DNA of 64,000 nucleotides from Mercenaria mercenaria. Lineage: Eukaryota; Mollusca; Bivalvia; Venerida; Veneridae. Shown here piece by piece: positions 44,079 to 56,667 of this stretch. The position numbers and the translations under genes are program-made. The stretch is taken from positions 22,356,501-22,420,500 of the forward strand of contig NC_069379.1 in assembly GCF_021730395.1 (NCBI RefSeq), given 5' to 3'. The notes beneath the pieces are model-generated. The model was not told where the DNA came from, did not search any database, and saw nothing but the letters and a program-made list of their open reading frames with translations. Numbering within the stretch: position 1 is the stretch's first letter; the number at the start of each line of letters is the position of its first letter.

Positions 44079-46635
44079 AACAAGAAATATCTTTAAAAAT
44101 GATGGTCGGCGAATTGTAATAAGGAAAGAAGTTTATGAATTTTTCATCTATCATTCATCTTTCATCTAACATTTTTCAAATTGCAAAACGAAACACCGCA
44201 CTTTAACAATTTAAATGGTTCTCTTTTAATTTTTCGCAAAGGTCTCGTATGGTTGCAATTTTGTTTCGTTTATCCTTAGACGAATAATTACAGCAGTAGT
44301 TTGATGAAGATTCATGAAGCGGTTCATGAGAAGTTGTCATTAAACGTGTTTATATTTTTAGCTAAATTGGTCCCTATCCCCATTTGTAACAAAATAGCAG
44401 GAGACCTTACGATATTGTTACACATCGAGTTTGATAAAAAAATCCATTACATTTTAGTTGTTAATGCGAAGAAAGGCATATCTACTTTTAGCTACAGTGG
44501 TCCCTAATAGGGCCCAAGTTCCTATATAAATAAATTTGGAAGAGGACCTTATAATGATGCTTCAGACCAAGTATGACAAAGATCCACCAAGCTGTTCATG
44601 AGACGCTGTATAAAGGCACAGGGGCCTGAAATTCTATCTATAATGCTCCAAAATGGCTAAATATAAAAATGACCCCTCCTATATATATAAAAAAAGAACA
44701 GGAATGAAACAAAACCGTACCCCGCCCACTTTGTGTAAACAAGAAATTTCGAAAAGCAGCGAAGCATCTCTATACAAGCGGTCTTATTTTGAAGAGGACA
44801 AAAAATCTTCTAGAAACACTGCTTACTGTAAACTGTCTTCCTTTTAACTAACACAAAATCATCATTTTCAATACCTTTTCGTTCATCGCCGAAACCATTG
44901 CGTGACGTCACATACATGTACCTGTTTCACAGCCTCGCAGTTAATTTGATGTACTTTCACTTCGATGTGTCATAACAAATTAAGGGTCAAATGCAACATT
45001 TTTATAAAAAACACAGGATTTCCATACCATATCGCAGCGCTCAGGTTATCTGCCATAATAAAAAATAGTCACTATGGAAGTTTCCAATTTTTAAATTTCC
45101 CTCCAGTGAATAATGGAGTTACTTCCCCTTTTGTTTACGTTTTTGTTTTGAAAATATTAGTTTAATACATTGACAAACAAATGCAAATATATAATTTTTA
45201 TTCATGGAAAAATGAACAATAAAATATAGAACATAAACAAGATCTTACCTTTATTTTTTTATCGAAGTGAAAGTACATCTAATTAACTGCGAGGCTGTGA
45301 AACAGGTACATGTATGTGACGTCACGCAATGGTTTCGGCGATGAACGAAAAGGTATTGAAAATGATGATTTTGTGTTAGTTAAAAGAAAGACAGTTTACA
45401 GTAAGCAGTGTTTCTAGAAGATTTTTTTGTCCTCTTCAAAATAAGACCGCTTGTATAGAGATGCTTCGCTGCTTTTCGAAATTTCTTGTTTACACAAAGT
45501 GGGCGGGGTACGGTTTTGTTTCATTCCTGTTCTTTTTTTATATATATAGGAGGGGTCATTTTTATATTTAGCCATTTTGGAGCATTATTGATAGAATTTC
45601 AGGCTCCTGTGATAAAGGCATCTCTAGTTTTAGCTCTAGGAGCCCCTAAAAGGGGTTAAATGTCCCAGCTGAACAAAGTTGGCTGCGGGCCTGATAAAGA
45701 TGCTACAAATCAAGTTCGATTAGAATACATGAGAAAAAATCAATTAAAGGATTTTTTTTATTTATTATTTTTATTTATTTCTAAAATAGGCCAACTGATC
45801 CCGCTTTAACAAATGCATATTCGCTATTCATGAATCTTTGGACAATGACGTCACACCTATAAAAAAGTGAAGGTCAAGCAAAACATACAATTGTAATTAT
45901 TTCAATATTTTTGTTTCATAAGCAAAGTTTGTCCGTAGTCATATCACATAGATAAACTGTATGCAGCGTACCTTCATTTCAGAGTAATGAGATTCAGTCA
46001 TTATATAGCATATATATAATAAAACAGATTTCAACTGAGTTCAATATTTGCATACCATACTAAAAAGATATTCATATATAATGAATCAGTTAAATAATTT
46101 ATAACAAATATATCAAAGCAAACAAGTTCCAATTTTAATATGCAATCTGAATAAGTCACAAAAGCAAGAAACCTTTTCATATACAGACGACAATTGTAAC
46201 AACGAAAATCTTTTAAAAAGCACTTCTCTACATAAAAGACTCTTATCACACCCTTATTCACGTGATACGCAGACCGTATTCAGCTCTTTCCTTAATTTGA
46301 TATATGTTGGTATTTGAACAGGTTTTTATCATATTTATTAAACTTACTTATCATTTTGAGATATATCAATATTCTTGCTAAATATACTGAGCCAAAGTTA
46401 GCTTTAAAACTGTGAACAGCGTCGTTTAGGATAAACGTTTTGTCTACATTCCACTCAGCGTAGCACAATCAACAGAGTGAAAGAAATTGACACTCTCGTC
46501 CAATCAGGCAGAGTGTTACATAAATCTTCCGTTTTGATAAATTATCTATAATGCGTTATCAAGTAGTTTAATTTGCAAACTGAAGTCACGTGGCATAGGT
46601 AACGAAAACGAATTTAGACAGCGTCGCCGAAAAAA
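44079..46635 (+). repeat. 1.56-kb interspersed repeat, copy B (interrupted)
   Basis: Matches copy A (10044-11610) from aacaagaaatatctttaaaa to gcgtcgccga, with small indels such as loss of gcgccgtat near 45917. The foldback element at 44617-45611 interrupts it between tataaagg and cat. Without that insert its length is about 1.56 kb. Same strand as copy A. Confidence 0.88.
44617..45611. mobile_element. 995-bp foldback element inserted in copy B
   Basis: The left end cacaggggcctgaaattcta is the inverted copy of the right end, tagaatttcaggctcctgtg (one mismatch). The arms are about 350 bp each (44617-44966 and 45261-45611) and almost perfectly complementary. The 294-bp AT-rich centre is not palindromic. 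ATAAAGG occurs at 44610-44616 and again at 45612-45618, giving a 7-bp duplication (9 bp if the shared CA is counted). Copy A shows the empty site, ataaaggcat, near 10575. No transposase. Frames at 44653-44847 and 44965-45165 are artefacts. Confidence 0.93.
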
Positions 46636-47215
46636 AGAAAAAAAGAAGAAATTAAATCATGTACCTTATATAAATACTCCTTGGAACTTAATACTGGTAG
46701 TGGTATCCAATTGATGATTTGTTGAATACTTTACACACACTAAAAGACATTATATATTTCTACAGACCACGATGTAAACATTGCTGCAACCACTGACATT
46801 TCCAATTAGATCTATTAGGTGACGTCATTTGCTATAAATTACGTCAGGAGAAAAATATCAAAAAATATAGAGGCCCGTCCAAGTGTTTGACTGTATATAT
46901 GTAGTGTCTAGTGAATTGTCTTACTTAGATTTAACATATATTTGTCTCTTGATCAAATACTTATTTTTTTCCAGTTTTCCGGACGCCAGAGCCGTCCAGG
47001 CATGTTCTAAAACTTTACATAAAATGATTTACATTAGCTTCTAATGACGATCATAATTCAAAAGATTCTCCCGTTAGTAAGTCTAAATACGAATACTAAT
47101 TTCTAATCATTAAAATAAGCCTTGCATTTTTTGATTACTATTGATGGAAGAAATATATAAATTTCTGTTTTTCATGTAATTAAGAAATAATAAGTTTCCA
47201 AATTTAGTTTAGAAA
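46636..47215. other. No feature seen
   Basis: AT-rich spacer between copy B and the giant inverted repeat. Confidence 0.5.
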
Positions 47216-48812
47216 AACCCGTGTTTTGAGTTCTTATGCGTAAGAATATATCACGAAGGTACGGAATCCTGTTGGGGCCATTTATAATGTCGCCGTCGCG
47301 TTTGTGGGGTCGACACACGACAACGCGAAGTGACATAGCGACATTACGAAGTGACACCCGACAATCGCAAACGACGGCGACAATCCTAAACGATAATGTC
47401 GCGATATCAACTTTGAAATGTCGCCTTTCAAAAGCACGATATATCGCGATGTCACTTCGCGTTGTCGAGCGTCATATCGCATTGTCGCGATGTCACTTCT
47501 CGTTGTCGTGTGTCGACCCTGTAAACGCGACGGCGACATTATCAAACGACATGCGATAATCACAAACGACGCTCGACAACGCGAAGCGACATTTTCCAAA
47601 TGTCGTATCGTATGTCGCGTGTCGCGGGTTTGGGTGAGGGTCGACGCGCGACAATTCCAAACGATATACGACACGTGAAGTGACACTCGACAATACGAAG
47701 CGACATTTTCATAATGTCGTATCGCATTGTCGTGCGTCGACCGGTGTTTACTTGAATAAATACCGGCTAATCTTGGTCGCATTTTTTCGAAAAATTCATC
47801 AATTTCATTTTATTATTAAAAGCGTTCAAAGTAAGGTATCAAAGTGAAATTTCTTTTAATAAGTAGTATTGCCTAATCGAATATTAAAAACAATGTTCTT
47901 CCCCGACGGGCACGCCGTCGGGAACATTTGCTGAACTTTGTCATTTTTGGCTTAAAATATTAGCCGTAAAATAAGGAAAAAGTGCTTATAAAATATTTAT
48001 TTTGGGTAAATAACTGCAAATAAAAACTTGGTTTGATAGAAAATGACAAAATCTGAATGTTTGTGACAAAAAAGACAACATCTGTTCGTCCGTCTGTACA
48101 TAATTAAAGATAAAAGCTGTATTTCCGTACTTTTCCGTACGGAAAATGTCCGTGTTTTTCATTAACTTCAAATAATTGTAGAATGTTCCAAACACGAGAT
48201 ATTTTAATGAAATAATTTTTATAAATTTAAATTCAAATATTGTCTAAACGGATATGTAACTTGTATGATTTTACCGCCGACGGTTTTGTCGGAGGACCGT
48301 CTCAAAATGTATTAGTTTTCATGAAAATATGCATACTATGTACATATATTAAATAGAGGGGTGGTCCTTGTCTGAGAATCCATATCTTCATAACGTGACT
48401 TCAGATTTTACTAAATGATACCTTGTTGCAAAGGACAAGTCAGTACCTAGAGAAAAGAGGCCACGTCAGGTTCGGACCCGGTCGGCTAGGGGTCATGGTC
48501 ATAGGTCAAATTCCGGTAATATTCTCAAAATATGAACTTGTCAGAGCAATCAAGACAGTCCTGAAAACCCAAGCTCTACCTTCACTGAGTCCAATGACAC
48601 CATTAAAGCAATTCTCACGGCTCCCCGGGTCGGGTCAGCTTAGTCTTGGCTTGGCCAGCACCCTACCGCATATAACAAGTTTGATCATTTTCTGGTACCT
48701 GTCCTATTTTTTAAATTATTATTATGGTAATTTATACTGAATTTCAGTTGATAATGACACTTTGTTAGATTTTGACCCTTGTTCGAGTCTCTACACCCCA
48801 GGTACCTACCTA

Positions 48813-48855
<43 letters not shown>

Positions 48856-50048
48856 CGTAGATGACTTGGCTTTACATTTAAGCTACTTACAAGTCCATAT
48901 GATGCCATCAGAGCTCAGGACAGGTATCAGAAAATGATTTACCTTGTTATATGCGGTAGGGTGCTGGCCAAGACTAAGCTGACCCGACCCAGGGAGCCGT
49001 GAGAATTGCTCCAATGGTGTCATTGGAGGCAGTGAAGGTAGTGCTTGGGTTTTCAGGGAGTCTTGACTGCTCTGACGAGTTCATATTTTGAGAATATTAA
49101 CGGAATTTGACCTATGACATTGACCCCTAGCCGACCGGGTTCGAACCTGACGTGGCCTCTTTTCTCTAGGTACTGACCTGTCCTTTGCAACAAGGTATAA
49201 TTTATTAAAATCGGACATCAGGTTATGAAGGATATGGCTTCTCAGACAAGGACCACCCCTCTATTTAATATATGAAGAAGTATGCATATTTTCACGAAAA
49301 CTGATACATTTTGAGACGGTCCTCCGACGTAAACGTCGGCGGTATAATTATACAAGTTACATATCCGTTTAGACAATGTTTGAATTTAATATATAAAAGT
49401 TATTACATTCAAATATCTTATGCTTGGAACATTCTACAATTATTTGAAGTTAATGAAAAACACGGATATACGGAAATATTTTACCTTTTCACCGGTAGAC
49501 GGGCGACATGCGATACGACATTATGAAAATGTCGCTTCGTATTGTCGAGTGTCACTTCGCGTGTCGTGTATCGTTTGGAATTGTCGCGCGTCGACCCTCA
49601 CCCAAACCCGCGACACGTGACATACGATACGACATTAGGAAAATGTCGCTTCGTGTTGTCGTGCGTCGTTTGAGATTATCGCATGTCGTTTGATAATGTC
49701 GCCGTCGCGTTTGCAGGGTCGACACACGACAACGCGAAGTGACATCGCGACATTACGAAGTGACATAGCGACAATGCGATATGACGCTCGACAACGCGAA
49801 GTGACATCGCGACATATCGTGCTGTTGAAAGGCGACATTTCAAAGTGGATATCGCGACATTGTCGTTTGAGATTGTCGCCGTCGTTTGCGATTGTCGGGT
49901 GTCACTTCGTAATGTCGCTATGTCACTTCGCGTTGTCGTGTGTCGACCCCACAAACGCGACGGCGACATTATAAATGGCCCCAACAGGATTCCGTACAAA
50001 GGCCTTCGTGATATATATCGTTTCGCATAGGAGCGAAATACACGGGTT
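47216..50048. mobile_element. 2.83-kb giant inverted repeat (foldback element)
   Basis: The outer ends are aacccgtgt at 47216 and acacgggtt ending at 50048. The arms then pair continuously: gtacggaatcctgttggggc near 47260 with gccccaacaggattccgtac near 49978; the gtcgac/cgcgaagtgac blocks 47280-47750 with 49500-49970; cctccgac near 49320 with gtcggagg near 48287; and ggccacgtcaggttcg (48460) with cgaacctgacgtggcc (49142). The innermost pair is at 48675-48710 and 48923-48957. A ~210-bp unpaired core at 48711-48922 contains a (TA)n tract at 48814-48851. The left arm carries an extra ~365 bp (47753-48118) that includes a cccgacgggcacgccgtcgg hairpin. Arm divergence is visible but modest. No transposase or clear target duplication was found; frames here are artefacts. 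Confidence 0.9.
47287..47545. mobile_element. ~259-bp GTCGC-rich inverted-repeat unit within the left arm
   Basis: Starts ataatgtcgccgtcgcgttt, then gtcgacacacgacaacgcga, and ends in the reverse complement (gttgtcgtgtgtcgaccc, then aacgcgacggcgacattat). It is a self-contained hairpin unit inside the larger arm. A matching unit is at about 49696-49965 in the right arm. Its terminal sequence resembles the right edge of the 33-bp satellite. Confidence 0.75.
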
Positions 50049-52320
50049 AATCTACGATAAATCACACTTTGGAACTTGTTATTTCCATTCTAACACGACA
50101 TAGATCTACTTGAAACAACAGTGTTAGAAAAAATGGTTACTACTTTTTAACGTGCTACGCACAAAGACATATAATTGAAAAAAAAAACATAATGTAATAT
50201 CCTGAAGCATTCAGGTAAAAACAATACACAGAATTGATTGACATTGTCTAATTTGGTCACTGCACTCTATCTGCTATATATGTATAAAGGAACACGCCTC
50301 CAAATGAAAACCGGTACATCGTGTACTAAACCGTTAAATACATACAGCAAAATCTAATAGATATAAAAAGATTTGTATGACAGCGTCAAAAACGGACATT
50401 GCGTTATTTGTGATGAAGTTTGTAAACAATAACATGCTCCCGAACATTGCCGCTAAATTTTTATCTTGCGACAAACATCGCCTTTTTTCGTGTATATGGT
50501 GTATTTCAAACTCTAAAATCTCCACTAAAATACCGATTTAGATATTATGATTTGGAAGGATGACAGAGAAAAGATTGATAAATATAGTCCTTAAAGACAT
50601 TGGCTTTGTTTTGCAATATTTTCACAGAAATGTGGTTAAAAATTTTATAATTGCAAAAATTGGCTTAAAGTTTCACATTAAACTTCGCCTTCATATGGCA
50701 TATTTTCAGGATTTTAAATCGGCTTTGGAAACTTCATTTACTGTGCGATAAGGCTAGTGAGGTGATTTTACTGATTACTTGTTTTTATAGACCGAAATGA
50801 GGAGAATATAAACCCCTCTAAAGTTTTGAAATCAATGTATCGATCCTGCACCGAACATAGCATCCTGCGACTAACATATCCGGTTACCTAGTGTGTATCT
50901 GTTGGCGACAATAAACAGCATTTGGGTAAACGGTGGGTACCTAAAGTCGGAAGACGTGAGATTCGGAGCTATTCTGCAAAGACATTGAAAGATTCCTGCG
51001 GCACGTATGAAACGTACGCAACGGTCTTTTGCCGTTTATTAGAGGTGCTTTGATGGTACGAGGTTCTCTTCGTAATACTATTTTCCATGGGACCAGAATT
51101 AAACAATCTGACTGCGGTGTATATATTGGTGCCCGCCTCGAATGATTTCCTTGGATTTTTTTTATTATTCTGAAGTGTTGAGAAGTTCCACAAGCATGAT
51201 GTCGGGCACGCAACGCACGTTCGTTGCTTTCCCGCCAAAACTTCAGATTTTATTTACTTTGCAACAGCGGGTGTTAAGTGCTGTGTGGCGGCCGTAAAAA
51301 GTCGCCCCGACTTCATCTCAGTGTGGTTATATTTTCTGGTCCTTCGGGATCATTGATTTCAATTCATTTAGATTTGAAGATTGAATACTGCTTAAGCCGG
51401 TGCTAGGCGGCGTGAGCAGTGTTGCATTTTCCATTACTGCTCATGGACAGACTCAATCAAACCGAGTCTGCAATTTTCACTGTTTGCCTTGTTTCCGGTG
51501 CTTCCGAGGGATCTACTTTTCAGATTTTATTCAATGTGAAGACTCTGTATCACGGGTTCAATGTATATTTATATACCAACCATGATAGATAGGCTTCATT
51601 GATTAAAATTTTCAACAGAATCTACCTATAATTTATGTTATTGAAATGCTATTTATAATTATAATCTGTCCCGTCGCATTTAAAGTTTGGCATATTTTAA
51701 TATAGATCTGAAACCCCACAGAATTTGCGTTTAATTTCAGCATCTGATCGTGAAGATGGGATGTGTCCAGAAAATCGAAAAATATTAGGACGATCAGCCA
51801 TTGTGTTTTAGAAACCACAAAGCAGAACCTCATTATCTTCAAGCTGTAATGACGTCACGAATAATACGTCACAATTCTTGAAACCGTAGGGGATTTGCCA
51901 AAGTAAACAAAAGTTTCTTTAAGTTTGACTGTAATCGGCTTGGGATGTTTACAGGTAGTCTTTATAAAATTGTTCAATCACATTTGTTATTTGGTAACAA
52001 TTGTTAATGATGAACTTATGTTTTTTTTAAGTGATTTACTTCGGATTTTACAATCGGAAGCTGGATAAGGTATGGCGGACTACCAATGGGGTGCTTTTGG
52101 TAGTGTTAGTTAACTGGTAAAATGAACGACTTTAATATTGTTTCGTAAGTTCTGTTCAGCGTATCATAAGATGAATGTTTTTTCCTTCTTCTGAAATTGT
52201 TCTTACATTGGTAATTGAGTTTCTGTTCGAGTTATCAGACGGTAAACAAGAACACCGCCTTTTGGGTGCAGACGCTCGTCTGATGTTTTGTCTCTGTATA
52301 ATAGAAATATTGTCATACCA
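50049..52320. other. No confident gene; possible repeat at 51395-51545
   Basis: Overlapping minus-strand frames at 50941-51238 have no recognisable family. The segment with gtgagcagtgttgcattttc and actcaatcaaaccgagtctg (51405-51470) resembles a repeat that I recall from bivalve genomes, but it has no second copy here. Confidence 0.35.
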
Positions 52321-52324
52321 ATGA

Positions 52325-52760
52325 TTTTCTAAGTCCAAAAAGGGCCACAATTCTTGCAAAAAGCAGGATGGAGTTATGTTTCTTGCTGTACAGAGTCAGC
52401 TTATAATGATGGTGAACAAGTGTTGCAAGTTTCAAAGCAATAGCTTTGATAGTTTAGGAAAAAAGTTTACCTAAACATTTATAAAACTTAACTCATAAAT
52501 CTGATATTTTCTAAGTCCAAAAGGGGGCATAATTCTTGCAAAAAGCAGGATGGAGTCATGTTTCTTGCTGTACAGGGTCAGCTATTGATGGTGAACAGGT
52601 GTTGCAAGTTTCAAAGCAATAGCTTTGGTAGTTTAAGAGAAAAGCTGACCTAAACATAAAACTTAACCAAGCAACGCAGACGCCGTCACCGACGCAGATC
52701 AAGTGATGACAATAATTCATCTTTTTATTCTTCAAAAAATCAGATGAGCTAAAAATGACT
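52325..52760 (+). repeat. Tandem duplication of a ~180-bp repeat unit
   Basis: The segment ttctaagtccaaaa(a)gggc..., through gcaaaaagcaggatggagt, tgtttcttgctgtacag, gttgcaagtttcaaagcaat and cctaaacat, occurs at 52329-52480 and again at 52509-52662. Copy 2 continues into gcaacgcagacgccgtcacc and a tcatctttttattc...aaaatcagatga hairpin followed by gctaaa. That last arrangement resembles a Helitron-type 3' end, but weakly. Confidence 0.75.
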
Positions 52761-53419
52761 AAAATCGCGTGATATACTTGCCAATCTGTATATTTCATAG
52801 TATATTAAGTGGGTGGGATATGATAAATGCATATATCAACATCTGTTGATAAGAGCTTCAAGCGCCTGTGCCTACAGTAACATTTCTTGACATAAGTGAT
52901 CATGGAGAACACCTGAAAGTTTAATGATTTTTTTTTTTTTTTGTAAAAGTATGCAGTAATTTAAACTGCATAAAATGATATTCTTGATAAAATCCACATT
53001 TAAACAATGTAATTCCGCACTGGGTAAGAAAAAAGAAATAATAGTCTGAATTATGAAATTATAACGTAAATATGCTGGAGGTGCGTAATGGAATCTGCTG
53101 GAGTGATCGTCAGTTCGAAGGATGTGACAAATACATTCGTAAAGTTCTGATGCTGAGCGGAAAATCGTAAAAATTGAAGCTAGGCTTAAGCCAGTTTAGT
53201 CTGTCATTGAATCGGAATATTTTCATTAAAAACCGAGTCGTTAAGAACCTGAATACGTGTCCAACAGGATTAACTACAATGCGGAGCAGCCCCCACACAA
53301 TGATAAGACAATCGTTGATATTACCTTGACTAGACTAGCTACTAGTCTGATAATAAGTTTTTTTTATATACTAATGTATTTCCTTGTCAGATATCTTTCA
53401 TTTATAGATAGCTCCCTGT

Positions 53420-53701
53420 TTATAGACTGCTCCCTTTTGAATATCTGGCTGTATTATCAAAGATTGCTTTGATGTTTTTCTTTGTCAACTTTTCCACCTG
53501 TGCACTCATAAGGGCAGTTAATGGTGAAACAACTAAACATGTGCATTCTTTATCTTTGTTCTCCATGTATTGAAACATGAATGGAGCCATCTCAAATATT
53601 AAGCTTTTTCCACTTCCTGTGGGAGAACATAATAATGCATCATTTCCATTCACATACTGTTCAATTACTGCCCTTTGATTTTCTCTTAATTCACTATCCA
53701 T
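53420..53701 (-). pseudogene. RecQ-like helicase N-terminal fragment
   Basis: A 93-codon minus-strand frame starts MDSELRENQRAVIEQYVNGN and continues with DALLCSPTGSGKSLIFEM. This is a Q-motif-like LRENQ followed by Walker A (SPTGSGKS, residues 26-33). Motif Ia follows (CLVVSPLTALMSAQVEKL, about 54-71). This is the start of a RecQ-type superfamily 2 helicase core. The frame stops soon after NIKAI, before any DExH box, and no GT donor is evident, so the remaining motifs (II-VI) are missing. It is either a truncated copy (retrocopy or transposon-borne) or a first exon with an unseen border. The preserved ATPase start is free of stops, suggesting modest age. Confidence 0.65.
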
Positions 53702-56562
53702 AATTTTGGTAAATACAGTATCTATTTATCACATAAAATCATAATGCAATGGTCAGTAATTCCATATCTACTACACTGTAAATTCTCATAAAATACCTTG
53801 TAGTTCTAAAGAGGGGATCCAGATGTTATCATCTCTGTTATGCAAACCAGTATAAACAGCAGCACGGGCCACTTATCACTTGACCACTATCTTTTGACAC
53901 TTGATTGATAACACCGCAGAATTCTGAGGAGTAAATTTTCGCTTTATACCAGTCCTTACATTCGGCAGCAAGAAAAGGTAACCATGTTATAACTATGAAG
54001 GGAAGTAATCTGACATAAAATATGAGAAGAGACTATGACTGGCAAATGTAAGGACTGGGACCAGTCTATACCTTGACAGAATCAGCCAATTAAATCAATG
54101 TGGAAGTAGTAATAAATGTGAACATTGAAGAGAATATACCCCATCATGTATAGAAAGCTATAATTCGTTAGAGCAACATTCCTCGCCGTCAGCTGATACA
54201 CCTGTCACTTCTCAAAGGATTAATTTACAGCGTAGGAAGGCTGAGAAAAAGTACTATGAAATAGGATCCTTTAGTGTGCGAAAAAGATTTACAAGAAGTA
54301 TTATATAGATATCATCTCAAATGTCGGCATACCTGATTTACTTAGAGGAAATTGAATTTATGTGACAATCACAACCAAAACAGAAAATTATGTTGATAAC
54401 GACGAACCTTTCTGTTTATTTTAACTGGAAGAAACCCAAACGCTCTTTCAACGACTTTAGTTCAGGATAGAAAATGAGAAAAGAAGCACTGCTATCTCCG
54501 AGAAGGGAGTTCGGCCTCCGAGAGTCATATGCAAGCCAAACGTGATTTTACGCGGTCTGTGCAAAAGAAAAATCAATAAAATGAGAGTTTCGTCCATTTC
54601 AATTCGGAGTATTTTTAATTGTCGAATAGATAATCAGAGCTTGAGCAAAATTCTACTTTGTTTCATGTATTTCAAAACAGTCATAGTTTGCAACTGGCAC
54701 GATTTCTAGCACTACCTATTTAAGTCAGACATTACATAAAACAATATATTAACGTTTGTCATATTGCTGAACATTGGCTATATGAACACACGCTTTTTTT
54801 CTTAACTCAATAAAAATAAAGGTATAAAATCACTATGATGCCGATGATTTCAATTTAACTATCTCCAGAAATGGGACAGTAGGGAATGGAGTTGCTCTGT
54901 TTCCACAAACTGGTACAGAATTGCCACTCATCAGTTTATATTGAATTATATTTCAAACATACTTGCAATGCAGAAATCATTCAATTAATGTTTTAAACGA
55001 TTATATATATTATACAATCTTTATAGTATGTATTCGGAAAACGGATTGATATTCTTTATGGGCGATTCTAATGCTTCATATAGTGCACAATACGAATTCT
55101 AAAGATAACAGTTTTCCCTCACAAATTTACTACCTGCCAGTAGTCTTGATATTTGCTTTTGGAACCATCTGCATTTGTCACATATGATAAAAGTTACGAA
55201 AATGTAATTGATTTTATTTGTATATCTATGAAGTTGTTGAGGTAACAGTGATATATAAATATAGACTTATTGTTTTACTATCTTCAGATACTGTGATTCA
55301 ATTTGTAAAACCAGTTTAGTGGTACACAAAGTCATTTAACTATCTCTTTTTTTTGGTGGTTGAATGACATCACTGTCTGCTCTGTGTGATTTTTAAAACA
55401 GACATTTTAAAATGTCTATTTTTTCAACAATTTACTATTGCACAAAATTCTGATATTTCATTCATTTTGTATAATGGGAAATAGTTATACCAGACTTTTT
55501 GACCAAATAGCGGACGAAACACACATAGTAGCCTGGCAAGTTCACTGGATCAAACTGTTGTACTTAAAGGTCTGAAACCTATAAAGGATTTTCTTTCTTA
55601 TTTTATTCAGCCAAAATTTTAAATGATAGAATAAACTTTTAAACATTATTGTCTGCCTTCTTACCCCGATATCAATTATCTTAAAATTACTGCCATAATC
55701 TTAATGATGGGGGCTGTCTGTATTCTGATGTAACCCTATTGTTCTCAATAAATCGCGAATGACAAACTATCTGTTGTTATAGATTTACTAAAAGATGTCT
55801 GAAATACAGAAATGAAAATGCTCTTGCAAACTTTATGCTTATGCTTATATAATCAATTGATATAACTGTAAAGATAGAAATATGTATACTAGACAGTACC
55901 TTGATTTGTAACGATGTATTCGGTTCTCATAGATTTTACAAGGCCGGATCACACTCGACGCAAGCGACCCCATGGATCCAGGCCTGGCAGGTAAAACTTT
56001 TGAAGTAACATAATAGCAGAGTGACTGTTTACGTCAGGTAGTAAAATCCCTTCGAGTCGAATACAACATAGCAGATCAAGGCTCTATTATAATGTTAATT
56101 ATGACGAAAGTTTCATCAGTACAAGAAACCTTTCAGAACCTATATCTATTAGACTATTGCAGTCTTTACCAACAGGTCCGTATCTAAAAGGATTTCTCTC
56201 TCTCTTTCTCTCTGTTCCGGGGACTTTGTCTTATTATGTCCCGCTGGTCAGATCGCTCTGTGTCTGTACTAGTTGAGGATAAATTTGGCGCCTTTGGTGG
56301 CTGTCTTTGCAAGTTTTGTAAAGTGTTTTTGGACGTGCTTATCATATAATAATTATTATATACCCTTCTCAAATGCGCTCATTTGATTGGTCGAAAGGGG
56401 TGCATGCGCGGATCCGCAAAAAGGGATATTGACCCGCAAAAGCGATAACGACACTTCTGATATCACTTTTTTCTAATATGTATGAAATATTGGCCAGTCA
56501 AATGAATGTATTTCTGAAGCATATATAATATAACAATAATTTTTATTATAGACTTATATTTC
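53702..56562. other. No gene recognised; one short inverted repeat
   Basis: An imperfect 20-bp inverted pair, ccagtccttacattcggcag (53949) and ctggcaaatgtaaggactgg (54039-54058), spans a 70-base loop. Otherwise AT-rich, with poly-pyrimidine near 56202-56215. Confidence 0.5.
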
Positions 56563-56667
56563 GGTCAATATGATATGTGTTTTTACGGACCTGTTAAAAT
56601 GATATTGACGTCTGACTGCGTCCTCGGTCAATATCATTATTACAGGTCCGTAAAACACATACTGACC
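56563..56667. repeat. Hairpin, ~42-bp arms
   Basis: The left arm has ggtcaatatgatatgtgttt, tacggacctgt and atgatattgac; the right arm is ggtcaatatcat, acaggtccgta and aaacacatactgacc. The loop is 16 bases. It is probably the core of a foldback element whose outer limits are not clear. Confidence 0.75.

Noticed and set aside
44653-45165. Two frames of 64 and 66 codons
   Set aside because: They lie in the arms and centre of the 995-bp foldback element, mirrored on the other strand.
47172-50065. Frames of 60-166 codons on both strands
   Set aside because: They mirror each other across the giant inverted repeat and show no domain.
50941-51238. Two overlapping minus-strand frames of about 90 codons
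   Set aside because: No recognisable family and no splice support; possibly repeat-derived.
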